A DNA stretch of 64,000 nt from Streptomyces sp. NBC_00663 (GTDB taxonomy: Bacteria > Actinomycetota > Actinomycetes > Streptomycetales > Streptomycetaceae), in assembly GCF_036226885.1 (NCBI RefSeq), contig NZ_CP109027.1, positions 7,316,001-7,380,000 on the forward strand. Reading direction: 5' to 3'. The notes beneath the pieces are model-generated. The model made no database searches, was not told the DNA's origin, and saw nothing but the letters and a program-made list of their open reading frames with translations. Shown here piece after piece: positions 10,641 through 20,220 of the stretch. Each line of letters opens with the position of its first letter. The stretch's first letter is position 1. Both the position numbers and the translations under genes were made by a program.

Positions 10641-12725
10641 ATGGCCGACCCCTCCAGCTACCGCCCCAGGCCGGGACAGATCCCGGACTCTCCCGGGGTC
10701 TACAGGTTCCGTGACGAGCACCGCCGGGTGATCTACGTCGGTAAGGCGAAAAGCCTGCGCCAGCGCCTGGCGAGCTACTTCCAGGACCTGGCGAACCTGC
10801 ACCCCCGCACCCGCACGATGGTGACCACCGCCGCGTCCGTGGAGTGGACGGTGGTGTCCACGGAGGTCGAGGCCCTGCAACTGGAGTACTCCTGGATCAA
10901 GGAGTACGACCCCCGGTTCAACGTCAAGTACCGCGACGACAAGAGCTACCCGTACCTCGCGGTGACGATGAACGAGGAGTTCCCGCGCGTACAGGTGATG
11001 CGCGGCCACAAGAAGAAGGGCGTCCGTTACTTCGGGCCCTACGGACACGCGTGGGCGATCCGCGACACCGTCGACCTCCTGCTGCGTGTCTTCCCCGTCC
11101 GCACCTGCTCCGCCGGTGTCTTCAAGAACGCCGCCCGCACCGGCCGCCCCTGCCTCCTCGGCTACATCGGCAAGTGCTCCGCGCCCTGCGTCGGCCGGGT
11201 GTCGGCACAGGAACACCGCGAGCTCGCCGAGGAGTTCAGCGACTTCATGGCCGGCCGCACCGGCACCTACCTCCGCCGCCTGGAGAAGCAGATGACGGAG
11301 GCGGCCGAGGAGATGGAGTACGAACGGGCGGCCCGTCTGCGCGACGACATCGGGGCCCTGAGGAAGGCCATGGAGAAGAGCGCGGTCGTGCTCGCCGACG
11401 CGACCGACGCCGACCTGATCGCGGTCGCCGAGGACGAGCTCGAAGCCGCCGTGCAGATCTTCCACGTCCGCGGCGGACGTGTGCGCGGCCAGCGCGGCTG
11501 GGTCACCGACAAGGTCGAGGAGATCACCACCGGCGCCCTCGTGGAGCACGCCCTCCAGCAGCTCTACGGCGAGGAGACCGGCGACTCCGTCCCCAAGGAG
11601 GTCCTCGTCCCGGCCCTGCCCGAGCCGGTCGAGCCCGTCCAGGAGTGGCTGACCGGACGCCGCGGCTCGGGTGTCTCGCTGCGCATCCCGCAGCGCGGCG
11701 ACAAGAAGGCCCTCATGGAGACCGTCGCGCGCAACGCCCAGCAGGCCCTCGCGCTGCACAAGACCAAGCGCGCCTCCGACCTCACCACACGCTCGCGTGC
11801 CCTGGAGGAGATCGCCGAGGCCCTCGACCTCGACAGCGCCCCGCTCAGGATCGAGTGCTTCGACATCTCCCACCTCCAGGGCGACGACGTCGTGGCCTCC
11901 ATGGTCGTCTTCGAGGACGGCCTCCAGCGCAAGAGCGAGTACCGCCGCTTCCAGATCAAGGGCTTCGAGGGCCAGGACGACGTCCGCTCCATGCACGAGG
12001 TCATCACCCGCCGCTTCAAGCGCTACATCGCCGATAAGGAGAAGACCGGCGAGTGGGGGGACGAGGGTGCCCAAGAGGTCGCCCAGGACGCCGCACAGGA
12101 CGACTTCCGGGACGCCTCCGGGAACACCCTCACCGAGGACATCGGCCGGCCGAAGAAGTTCGCGTACCCGCCCCAGCTCGTCGTCGTCGACGGCGGTCAG
12201 CCGCAGGTGGCCGCCGCCAGGAAGGCCCTCGACGAGCTCGGTATCGACGACATCGCCGTCTGCGGCCTCGCCAAGCGCCTGGAGGAGGTCTGGCTCCCCG
12301 ACGAGGACGACCCGGTCGTCCTGCCGCGGACCAGCGAGGGCCTCTATCTCCTCCAGCGCGTCCGTGACGAGGCCCACCGCTTCGCGATCACCTACCAGCG
12401 CACCAAGCGGGCCAAGCGGTTCCGGTCCAGCCCGCTGGACGACGTACCGGGGCTCGGGGACACCCGTAAGCAGGCGCTTCTGAAACATTTCGGCTCGTTG
12501 AAGAAACTTCGATCTGCCACCATCGATCAGATCTGCGAGGTTCCCGGCATAGGCCGCAAAACGGCCGAGACCATTGCCGTGGCCCTGGCCCAGGCGGCAC
12601 CGGCCGCGCCTGCCGTGAACACAGCTACTGGAGAGATCATGGAAGAGGAACCCGACATCATGGGTTCCGGTGGGGAGCCCGCGACGGCGGGCGCCCCGGA
12701 CGAACGACGGGGGCAGGAGACATGA
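10641..12725 (+). CDS. uvrC: Excinuclease ABC subunit UvrC
   Basis: Dual-incision nuclease of nucleotide excision repair, 694 aa. In order: an N-terminal GIY-YIG domain (DSPGVYRF, VIYVGKAKSLRQRL) making the 3' cut; a cysteine-containing region (CLLGYIGKCSAPCVG); a UVR motif (EKQMTEAAEEMEYERAARLRD) for UvrB contact; an RNase H-like domain (ECFDISHLQGDDVVASMVVF, LVVVDGGQPQV) for the 5' cut; and a C-terminal HhH2 pair (LKHFGSLKKLRSATIDQI, VPGIGRKTAETI). The stop overlaps the next start by 4 nt (ATGA), so it leads the conserved actinobacterial uvrC-rapZ-yvcK-whiA operon. Confidence 0.98.
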   Translation: MADPSSYRPRPGQIPDSPGVYRFRDEHRRVIYVGKAKSLRQRLASYFQDLANLHPRTRTMVTTAASVEWTVVSTEVEALQLEYSWIKEYDPRFNVKYRDDKSYPYLAVTMNEEFPRVQVMRGHKKKGVRYFGPYGHAWAIRDTVDLLLRVFPVRTCSAGVFKNAARTGRPCLLGYIGKCSAPCVGRVSAQEHRELAEEFSDFMAGRTGTYLRRLEKQMTEAAEEMEYERAARLRDDIGALRKAMEKSAVVLADATDADLIAVAEDELEAAVQIFHVRGGRVRGQRGWVTDKVEEITTGALVEHALQQLYGEETGDSVPKEVLVPALPEPVEPVQEWLTGRRGSGVSLRIPQRGDKKALMETVARNAQQALALHKTKRASDLTTRSRALEEIAEALDLDSAPLRIECFDISHLQGDDVVASMVVFEDGLQRKSEYRRFQIKGFEGQDDVRSMHEVITRRFKRYIADKEKTGEWGDEGAQEVAQDAAQDDFRDASGNTLTEDIGRPKKFAYPPQLVVVDGGQPQVAAARKALDELGIDDIAVCGLAKRLEEVWLPDEDDPVVLPRTSEGLYLLQRVRDEAHRFAITYQRTKRAKRFRSSPLDDVPGLGDTRKQALLKHFGSLKKLRSATIDQICEVPGIGRKTAETIAVALAQAAPAAPAVNTATGEIMEEEPDIMGSGGEPATAGAPDERRGQET

Positions 12726-13681
12726 ATGTGAACGAGCACGAAGGCCAAGAGAGCCAAAACGGAGACGGAGCACAGGTGAGTACGGGTACGACCGCTGACG
12801 CGGCCGGAACCCCCGACGTGGCCATCCCGGAGCTGGTGATCATCTCCGGCATGTCCGGGGCCGGCCGGTCGACCGCCGCCAAGTGTCTGGAGGACCTCGG
12901 CTGGTTCGTCGTCGACAACCTCCCGCCCGCGCTGATCCCCACCATGGTGGAGCTGGGCGCCCGCTCGCAGGGCAACGTCGCCCGGATCGCGGTGGTCGTC
13001 GACGTCCGCGGCCGGCGCTTCTTCGACAACCTCCGCGAGTCCCTCGCCGACCTGGAGGCCAAGCACGTCACCCGGCGGATCGTCTTCCTGGAGTCCTCCG
13101 ACGACGCCCTGGTGCGCCGCTTCGAGTCCGTGCGCCGCCCGCACCCCCTCCAGGGCGACGGCCGCATCGTCGACGGCATCGACGCCGAGCGCGAGCTCCT
13201 GCGCGAGCTGCGCGGCGACGCCGACCTGGTCATCGACACCTCCAGCCTCAACGTGCACGAGCTGCGCGCCAAGATGGACGCCCAGTTCGCCGGTGAGGAG
13301 GAGCCCGAGCTGCGGGCCACCGTCATGTCCTTCGGCTTCAAGTACGGCCTCCCGGTCGACGCCGACCTCGTCGTGGACATGCGCTTCCTGCCCAACCCGC
13401 ACTGGGTCCCGGAGCTGCGGCCGTACACCGGCCTGAACGAGGAGGTGTCGGCGTACGTCTTCAACCAGCCCGGCGCCAAGGAGTTCATCGACCGCTACAG
13501 CGAACTGCTCCAGCTGATCGCGGCCGGCTACCGCCGCGAGGGCAAGCGGTACGTGACCATCGCGGTCGGCTGCACCGGCGGCAAGCACCGCTCCGTCGCC
13601 ACCTCCGAGAAGCTCGCCGCCCGCCTCGTCTCCCAGGGTGTGGAGACGGTGGTCGTACACCGGGACATGGGACGCGAATGA
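12722..13681 (+). CDS. rapZ: RapZ/YvcJ-family nucleotide-binding protein
   Basis: P-loop protein of the RapZ (YvcJ) family, 319 aa including about 35 poorly conserved N-terminal residues. The Walker A is GMSGAGRST (residues 43-51) with Arg where the classical motif has Lys, a substitution I recall in actinobacterial members. LEDLGWFVVDNLPPALIP, FGFKYGLPVDADLVVDMRFLPNP and IAVGCTGGKHRSVATSE are family blocks. In E. coli RapZ is an RNA-binding adaptor for GlmZ decay; no such role is established in Streptomyces. Start and stop overlap both neighbours by 4 nt, indicating coupling between uvrC and yvcK. Confidence 0.96.
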   Translation: MNVNEHEGQESQNGDGAQVSTGTTADAAGTPDVAIPELVIISGMSGAGRSTAAKCLEDLGWFVVDNLPPALIPTMVELGARSQGNVARIAVVVDVRGRRFFDNLRESLADLEAKHVTRRIVFLESSDDALVRRFESVRRPHPLQGDGRIVDGIDAERELLRELRGDADLVIDTSSLNVHELRAKMDAQFAGEEEPELRATVMSFGFKYGLPVDADLVVDMRFLPNPHWVPELRPYTGLNEEVSAYVFNQPGAKEFIDRYSELLQLIAAGYRREGKRYVTIAVGCTGGKHRSVATSEKLAARLVSQGVETVVVHRDMGRE

Positions 13682-14754
13682 CCGCACGTTCTCCGCGGCT
13701 GGGCCGGCTCGGCAGGCTGGGCCGGACGGTGCCCGAGTCCCGCGCGGGCCGGCCCGTCGAGACCCGGGGCGCCAGGCCCCGCCGCCGCGGCGCCCAGCCC
13801 AAGGTCGTCGCCCTCGGCGGCGGCATGGGCCTGTCCGCCTCGCTCGCCGCGCTGCGCCGGATCACCGGCGACCTCACCGCCGTCGTCACCGTCGCCGACG
13901 ACGGCGGCTCCAGCGGCCGGCTCCGCGACGAGCTGGGTGTCCTGCCGCCCGGCGATCTGCGCAAGGCGCTGGCCGCGCTGTGCGGGGACGACGACTGGGG
14001 CCAGACCTGGGCCCGCGTCATCCAGCACCGCTTCCACTCCAAGGGCGACCTGCACGACCACGCGGTCGGCAATGTGCTGATCGTCGCCCTGTGGGAGCAG
14101 CTCGGCGACCATGTCCAGGCCCTGGACCTGGTCGGCAAGCTGCTCGGCGCGCACGGACGCGTGCTGCCCATGTCCGCCGTACCCCTGGAGCTCCAGGCGC
14201 TGGTCAAGGGGCACGACCCGGAGCGGCCGGAGGACGTGGACACCGTCCGCGGCCAGGCCACCGTCGCCCTCACCCCGGGCGAGGTGCAGTCCGTGCACGT
14301 CGTGCCGCACGACCCGCCCGCGGTCCCCGAGGCGGTGGCCGCGGTCCTGGACGCGGACTGGGTGGTCCTCGGTCCGGGCTCCTGGTTCTCCTCGGTCATC
14401 CCGCACCTGCTGGTGCCGGAACTGCTGGACGCGCTCACGGAGACGAAGGCGCGCCGGGTACTCTCGCTGAACCTCGCGCCGCAGCCCGGAGAAACCGATG
14501 GCTTCTCCCCGCAGCGTCATTTGGAGGTTTTGGGACGACACGCCCCTAAACTCGCCCTGGACGTGGTGCTGGCCGACGAGGCCGCCGTGCCCGACCGTGA
14601 CTCGCTCACCGATGCCGCCAAGCGGTTCGGCGCCGCGGTCGAGCTGGCCCCGGTGGCCCGGCCCGACGGAACCCCGAGGCACGATCCGGAGCTCTTGGCC
14701 GCCGCGTACGACCGTATTTTTCGGATGCATGGAAGGATCGGCCCATGGCGATGA
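13678..14754 (+). CDS. yvcK: YvcK/CofD-like gluconeogenesis factor
   Basis: Cytosolic YvcK-family protein (CofD-like fold, UDP-sugar binding), 358 aa, linked in other bacteria to growth on gluconeogenic carbon and to cell-wall synthesis. After about 45 basic, poorly conserved residues come the family blocks VVALGGGMGLSASLAALR, VVTVADDGGSSGRLR, PPGDLRKALAAL and HAVGNVLIVALWEQLGD. It overlaps rapZ by 4 nt and whiA by 10 nt. The 3' end contains a short AT-richer patch (about 14521-14552) that may carry a whiA promoter. Confidence 0.95.
   Translation: MTARSPRLGRLGRLGRTVPESRAGRPVETRGARPRRRGAQPKVVALGGGMGLSASLAALRRITGDLTAVVTVADDGGSSGRLRDELGVLPPGDLRKALAALCGDDDWGQTWARVIQHRFHSKGDLHDHAVGNVLIVALWEQLGDHVQALDLVGKLLGAHGRVLPMSAVPLELQALVKGHDPERPEDVDTVRGQATVALTPGEVQSVHVVPHDPPAVPEAVAAVLDADWVVLGPGSWFSSVIPHLLVPELLDALTETKARRVLSLNLAPQPGETDGFSPQRHLEVLGRHAPKLALDVVLADEAAVPDRDSLTDAAKRFGAAVELAPVARPDGTPRHDPELLAAAYDRIFRMHGRIGPWR
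14537..14552 (+). promoter_or_regulatory. Possible whiA promoter / WhiA (GACAC) site inside yvcK
   Basis: GACAC at 14537-14541 equals the reported WhiA recognition pentamer and is followed by TAAACT (14547-14552), a passable -10, in a locally AT-rich patch about 200 bp before whiA. whiA is known in S. coelicolor to have a developmental promoter near here, but the pentamer is short and occurs by chance. Confidence 0.25.
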
Positions 14755-15734
14755 CGGCAGCGGTGAAGGACGAGATCTCCCGGCTCCCCGTCACCCGGAC
14801 CTGCTGCAGAAAGGCGGAGGTCTCGGCCATCCTGCGGTTCGCCGGCGGCCTTCACCTGGTGAGCGGGCGCATCGTGATCGAGGCGGAGCTGGACACCGCG
14901 ATGGCGGCCCGTCGGCTCAAGCGGGACATCCTGGAGATCTTCGGCCACAGCTCGGAGCTGATCGTGATGGCGCCGGGCGGACTGCGCCGCGGCTCGCGTT
15001 ACGTCGTGAGGGTCGTCGCCGGCGGTGACCAGCTGGCCCGGCAGACCGGCCTGGTCGACGGCCGGGGCCGCCCGATCCGCGGTCTGCCCCCGCAGGTCGT
15101 CTCCGGGGCCACCTGTGACGCGGAGGCGGCCTGGCGCGGGGCGTTCCTGGCGCACGGCTCGCTCACCGAGCCCGGCCGTTCCTCCTCCCTGGAGGTGACC
15201 TGCCCGGGTCCCGAGGCCGCGCTCGCCCTGGTCGGCGCCGCCCGGCGGCTGTCCATCGCCGCGAAGGCCCGCGAGGTGCGCGGAGTGGACCGCGTGGTCG
15301 TCCGGGACGGCGACGCGATCGGCGCGCTGCTCACCCGGCTCGGCGCGCACGAGTCGGTGCTGGCCTGGGAGGAGCGCCGGATGCGTCGCGAGGTGCGGGC
15401 GACGGCGAACCGGCTCGCCAACTTCGACGACGCCAACCTGCGCCGCTCGGCCCGCGCGGCCGTCGCCGCCGGTGCCCGGGTCCAGCGCGCGCTGGAGATC
15501 CTCGCCGACGACGTGCCCGAGCACCTCGCCGCCGCCGGGCGGCTGCGCATGGACCACAAGCAGGCCTCCCTGGAGGAGCTGGGCGCGCTCGCCGACCCGC
15601 CGCTGACCAAGGACGCCGTCGCGGGCCGTATCCGCCGACTGCTCGCCATGGCCGACAAGCGGGCCCAGGACCTCGGCATTCCGGGTACGGAGTCCAGCAT
15701 CACCGAGGAGATGGCCGACAACCTGGCAGGCTGA
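14745..15734 (+). CDS. whiA: Sporulation regulator WhiA
   Basis: DNA-binding regulator needed to stop aerial growth and start sporulation septation, acting jointly with WhiB in Streptomyces; 329 aa. The N-terminal part is a degenerate LAGLIDADG homing-endonuclease fold (CRKAEVSAILRFAGGLHLV, AWRGAFLAHGSLTEPG). The C-terminal part carries the helix-turn-helix (LEELGALADPPLTKDAVAGRIRRLLAMAD). Start ATG at 14745 overlaps yvcK by 10 nt; an alternative ATG two codons later is possible. It closes the uvrC operon and is followed by a hairpin. Sequence conservation appears very high. Confidence 0.98.
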   Translation: MAMTAAVKDEISRLPVTRTCCRKAEVSAILRFAGGLHLVSGRIVIEAELDTAMAARRLKRDILEIFGHSSELIVMAPGGLRRGSRYVVRVVAGGDQLARQTGLVDGRGRPIRGLPPQVVSGATCDAEAAWRGAFLAHGSLTEPGRSSSLEVTCPGPEAALALVGAARRLSIAAKAREVRGVDRVVVRDGDAIGALLTRLGAHESVLAWEERRMRREVRATANRLANFDDANLRRSARAAVAAGARVQRALEILADDVPEHLAAAGRLRMDHKQASLEELGALADPPLTKDAVAGRIRRLLAMADKRAQDLGIPGTESSITEEMADNLAG

Positions 15735-15748
15735 CCCCTCGTCAATGC

Positions 15749-15785
15749 GCCGGTGCCGCCGCCCGCTTGGGTGAACGGCACCGGC
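15749..15785 (+). terminator. Hairpin after whiA
   Basis: GCCGGTGCCG (15749-15758) pairs with CGGCACCGGC (15776-15785) across a 17-nt loop, and flanking ATGCG/CGCAT can extend it with a bulge. TTTCG follows. It lies 15 bp after whiA and separates it from the carboxypeptidase gene. Confidence 0.65.
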
Positions 15786-15880
15786 TTTCGCATGTCTGTG
15801 AGGCACCCTTGACTGGATCATGAAGTGTCATGAGCCTGGCATACGTTCGCTGCTGTGGCGGACCACCGCAAGGGGGGCAC

Positions 15881-18832
15881 ATGAGACGCAGAGCGAGACC
15901 GATCCTCGCCGTTGGCGCACTCCTTCTGGGCGGCGCGGGCCTCGCGCCGCTCGCCCACGCCGCGGAGAGCGCCGGCTCTCCCGGTCCCGACGAGATCAAG
16001 GTCTTCCGGGCCGATGTCACCAGCGCGCAGGTACCCCTGCTGCTGGCGGCCGGTCAGGACGGCCACGAACTGAGTGAGCAGGTACCCGCGAAGGGCACCG
16101 CGACCGTCGAGGTCTACCTCACCGACAAACAGGCCGACAAGCTGGAGAAACAGGGCGTCGAGCTCACCGAGCACACCCTCTCCGCCAAGGCCGAGGCCCG
16201 CGTCGACGCCGCCGCCGAGGGCGTGTACCGCCCCTACAGCGGCAGTGGCGGCCTCAAGCAGGAGATCCTCGCCACCGCCCAGGCCAACCCCGGCCTCACC
16301 AAGGCGGTCTCCATCGGCAAGACCGTGAACGGCCAGGACATCCTCGCGGTCAAACTGACCAAGAACGCGAAGCACACCAAGGACGGCGCCAAGCCCTCCG
16401 TCCTCTACATGTCCAACCAGCACGCGCGCGAGTGGATCACCCCGGAGATGACCCGGCGGCTGCTCCACTACTACCTGGACCACTACAAGACCGACCAGCG
16501 GATCAAGAAGATCGTCGACTCCACCGAACTGTGGTTCGTCCTCTCGGCCAACCCCGACGGCTACGACTACACGTTCACCGGCACCGACCAGCGTCTGTGG
16601 CGCAAGAACCTGCGCGACAACAACGGCGACGGCTCCATCGCCATCGGCGACGGCGTCGACCTCAACCGCAACTTCTCCTACAAGTGGGGCTACGACGACG
16701 AGGGTTCGTCCCCCAACCCCACCAGCGAGACCTACCGCGGCACGGAACCGGGCTCCGAGCCCGAGACCAAGGCGCTCGACGCCTTCGAGAAGCGGATCGG
16801 GTTCACGTACGGCATCAACTACCACTCCGCCGCCGAACTCCTCCTCTACGGAGTCGGCTGGCAGGTGGCCACCGACACTCCGGACGACGTCATGTACAAG
16901 GCGCTCGCCGGCACCCCCGACAACTCCGCGATCCCCGGCTACCGGCCGCAGGTCTCCTCGGAGCTCTACACCACCAACGGCGAGGCCGACGGCCACGCTT
17001 CGAACGTCAACGGCCTGGCGATGTTCACGCCCGAGATGTCGACCTGCCAGACCGCCTCGGACCTCGACCCGAACGACCAGTGGAACGCGGCCGACTGCCA
17101 GTCGGTCTTCAACTTCCCGGACGACGAGAAGCTGATCCAGCAGGAGTTCGAGAAGAACGTCCCCTTCGCGCTCTCCGTCGCCGAGTCCGCGAAACAGCCC
17201 GACCAGCCGAAGTCCTCGCTCGGCCTGAAGGCCGCCGACTTCACCCCCAAGACGTTCAGCACGTCCTACGCGCGCGGCGCGAGCCAGGAAGTCTCCGCCG
17301 TCGTACGCCGGGCCGTGCGCGACAAGGAGCTCAAGTACCGCGTCAACGGCGGCCGTACGCACGACGTGTCGCTCAGGGCGTGGAAGGGCGGCGAGACGTA
17401 CGGCGGTGAGGACAACCTCTACTTCGACGAGTACCGCGCCAAGGTCGCGGGCGCCCGTCCGGGCGACAAGGTCGAGGTCTGGTTCACCGGCGAGACACGC
17501 GGCGGAAAGTCCACCTCCAGCTCGCACTTCACCTACACGGTCGCCGAACGGCCGTCCGCGGACACGCTCGTCGTCGCCGAGGAAGGCGCGACCGCGACCC
17601 AGGCGCAGACCTACGTCGACGCGCTGAAGGCCAACGGCCGCAAGGCGATCGTCTGGGACGTCGCCACGCAGGGCGCGCCCGACGCGCTCGGCGTCCTCGA
17701 CCACTTCAAGACGGTCGTCCACTACACGGGCGCGAGCATCCCCGGCAACGCCACCCAGCTCCAGCTGCGGGCCTTCCTCAACGAGGGCGGCAAGCTGATC
17801 GAGGCCGGTGAGCGGGCCGGCGGCAGCGTCGACCTCGGCGGCGGCACCCTGTCGAACGACTTCAGCCAGTACTACCTGGGCGCCTACACCCGTACGTCGC
17901 TGCCGAACGCCACCGCCTTCCAGGGCAGCGGCAAGCTCGCCGGAGCCGGCGGAGCGCTCGGCGCCGCCCCGGGCAACCCCCTCGACACCGCGGGGTCGTT
18001 CAGCGTCACCTCGGACAGCCTGCCGGTCTCGACGTACCCGCAGTTCGCCAGCGCGGGCGCGGGCAGCTACCCGGGCACGATCAACCCGTACGGCCCCTAC
18101 GAGGGCGCCTCCATGGCCGCCGTCACCCACAGCGACTACGCCTGGAACCGTCTCACCCGCACCATCGACCTCACGAACGTGACCGCCGCCCAGGCGCCCA
18201 CGTTCCAGACCCGGATGCTGTGGAACACCGAGGAGGGCTACGACCACGCCGTCCTGGAGGCCCACACGGCCGGGGCCGACGACTGGACCACGCTTCCGGA
18301 CAAGAACGGCCAGACCAGCACCGCCGTACCCGCCGAGTGCGAGGCCGGGTACTTCATCGCGGCCCACCCCGCGCTCAAGCGGTATCTGACCCTCGGCGCC
18401 GGCGGCTGCGCCAACACCGGCACCAGCGGCCAGTGGAACAGCTTCACCGGGGCGTCGGCCGGGTGGCAGCAGGTCGCCTTCGACCTCTCCGCCTACGCAG
18501 GCAAGAAGGTCGAGATCTCCGTCAGCTACATCACCGACCCCGGCAGCGGCGGTCGCGGCGTCCTCGTCGACAACGCCTCCGTCGTCATCGGCGGCCAGGC
18601 CGTGGAGACCGAGGGCTTCGAGACCTCGCTGGGTGCCTGGAGCGTCCCCGGACCGCCCGCGGGCAGCCCGGCGGTCGTCAAGGACTGGGGGCTCGCCGGT
18701 GAACTTTTCAAGACGTACGGCGCCGTCACCACGGACGACACCGTGCTGCTGGGCTTCGGCCTGGAGCACGTCACCGCGGCGGCCGACCGCACGGCACTGC
18801 TCGGAAAGGCGCTCACGGCGCTCGACGGATGA
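15881..18832 (+). CDS. Secreted zinc carboxypeptidase, M14 family
   Basis: Large extracellular metallocarboxypeptidase, 983 aa. The ATG at 15881 has AAGGGGGGCAC just upstream and opens a signal peptide (MRRRARPILAVGALLLGG...AHA). The zinc motif HxxE is in NQHAREW (His181, Glu184) and the third ligand is probably His315 in NYHSAAE; DLNRNFSYKWG holds the substrate-binding NRNF block. The C-terminal half is non-catalytic: a beta-rich region with NTEEGYDHAVLEAHTAG and GWQQVAFDLSAYAGKKV, like the M6/immune-inhibitor-A MAM-type domain. M14 exopeptidases with such extensions digest external protein. It is monocistronic between two hairpins. Confidence 0.9.
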   Translation: MRRRARPILAVGALLLGGAGLAPLAHAAESAGSPGPDEIKVFRADVTSAQVPLLLAAGQDGHELSEQVPAKGTATVEVYLTDKQADKLEKQGVELTEHTLSAKAEARVDAAAEGVYRPYSGSGGLKQEILATAQANPGLTKAVSIGKTVNGQDILAVKLTKNAKHTKDGAKPSVLYMSNQHAREWITPEMTRRLLHYYLDHYKTDQRIKKIVDSTELWFVLSANPDGYDYTFTGTDQRLWRKNLRDNNGDGSIAIGDGVDLNRNFSYKWGYDDEGSSPNPTSETYRGTEPGSEPETKALDAFEKRIGFTYGINYHSAAELLLYGVGWQVATDTPDDVMYKALAGTPDNSAIPGYRPQVSSELYTTNGEADGHASNVNGLAMFTPEMSTCQTASDLDPNDQWNAADCQSVFNFPDDEKLIQQEFEKNVPFALSVAESAKQPDQPKSSLGLKAADFTPKTFSTSYARGASQEVSAVVRRAVRDKELKYRVNGGRTHDVSLRAWKGGETYGGEDNLYFDEYRAKVAGARPGDKVEVWFTGETRGGKSTSSSHFTYTVAERPSADTLVVAEEGATATQAQTYVDALKANGRKAIVWDVATQGAPDALGVLDHFKTVVHYTGASIPGNATQLQLRAFLNEGGKLIEAGERAGGSVDLGGGTLSNDFSQYYLGAYTRTSLPNATAFQGSGKLAGAGGALGAAPGNPLDTAGSFSVTSDSLPVSTYPQFASAGAGSYPGTINPYGPYEGASMAAVTHSDYAWNRLTRTIDLTNVTAAQAPTFQTRMLWNTEEGYDHAVLEAHTAGADDWTTLPDKNGQTSTAVPAECEAGYFIAAHPALKRYLTLGAGGCANTGTSGQWNSFTGASAGWQQVAFDLSAYAGKKVEISVSYITDPGSGGRGVLVDNASVVIGGQAVETEGFETSLGAWSVPGPPAGSPAVVKDWGLAGELFKTYGAVTTDDTVLLGFGLEHVTAAADRTALLGKALTALDG

Positions 18833-18922
18833 GCGCGGACAAACACGGACGAGCGGGGAGCGCACTGGTCAACACTGACTGACTCTCCGTAGTCAATTCG
18901 GGCCATAGAGCTTTTCGGCCCG

Positions 18923-18958
18923 GGCGGTCCGTACCCCTACTGGCGGGTACGGACCGCC
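18923..18958 (+). terminator. Hairpin between carboxypeptidase and gap
   Basis: A perfect 14-bp stem GGCGGTCCGTACCC / GGGTACGGACCGCC with an 8-nt loop lies 90 bp after the carboxypeptidase stop. No T-run follows, but the stem is strong. Confidence 0.75.
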
Positions 18959-19087
18959 TGCCCGTGTATGGGCCATCTCGATGTCACTGACGAGGCATCG
19001 GAGAGGTAGGGTCGTAGGCGGTCGGGGACATCCCAAACAGAGCTCGCCGGCACCGCATAGCCGGCGTACCAACGAGGAGATCGGTTC

Positions 19088-20098
<1,011 letters not shown>

Positions 20099-20120
20099 CC
20101 GACAGAGCAGGCAGCTTGAC

Positions 20121-20173
20121 ATGAGTGCAGGGCTCGGGCAGCGCGACGGCGCGTTGTCCGAGCCCTCGCTCAT
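20121..20173 (+). terminator. Hairpin between gap and pgk
   Basis: AGGGCTCGG (20129-20137) pairs with CCGAGCCCT (20158-20166), and ATGAG/CTCAT at the outer ends extends the stem past a small bulge. Because pgk follows in the same direction 48 bp later, this could be a partial terminator lowering pgk relative to gap. Confidence 0.7.
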
Positions 20174-20220
20174 GTGATCAGCTTTCGTACGATCCAGAGC
20201 CCTCCCCAGGAGTCCCCTAT

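Noticed and set aside
15818..18865. Thousand-codon minus-strand frame opposite the carboxypeptidase
   Set aside because: Plus strand shows signal peptide, zinc motif and domain order of M14; the minus frame is low-complexity Val/Gly/Arg/Asp typical of GC shadows.
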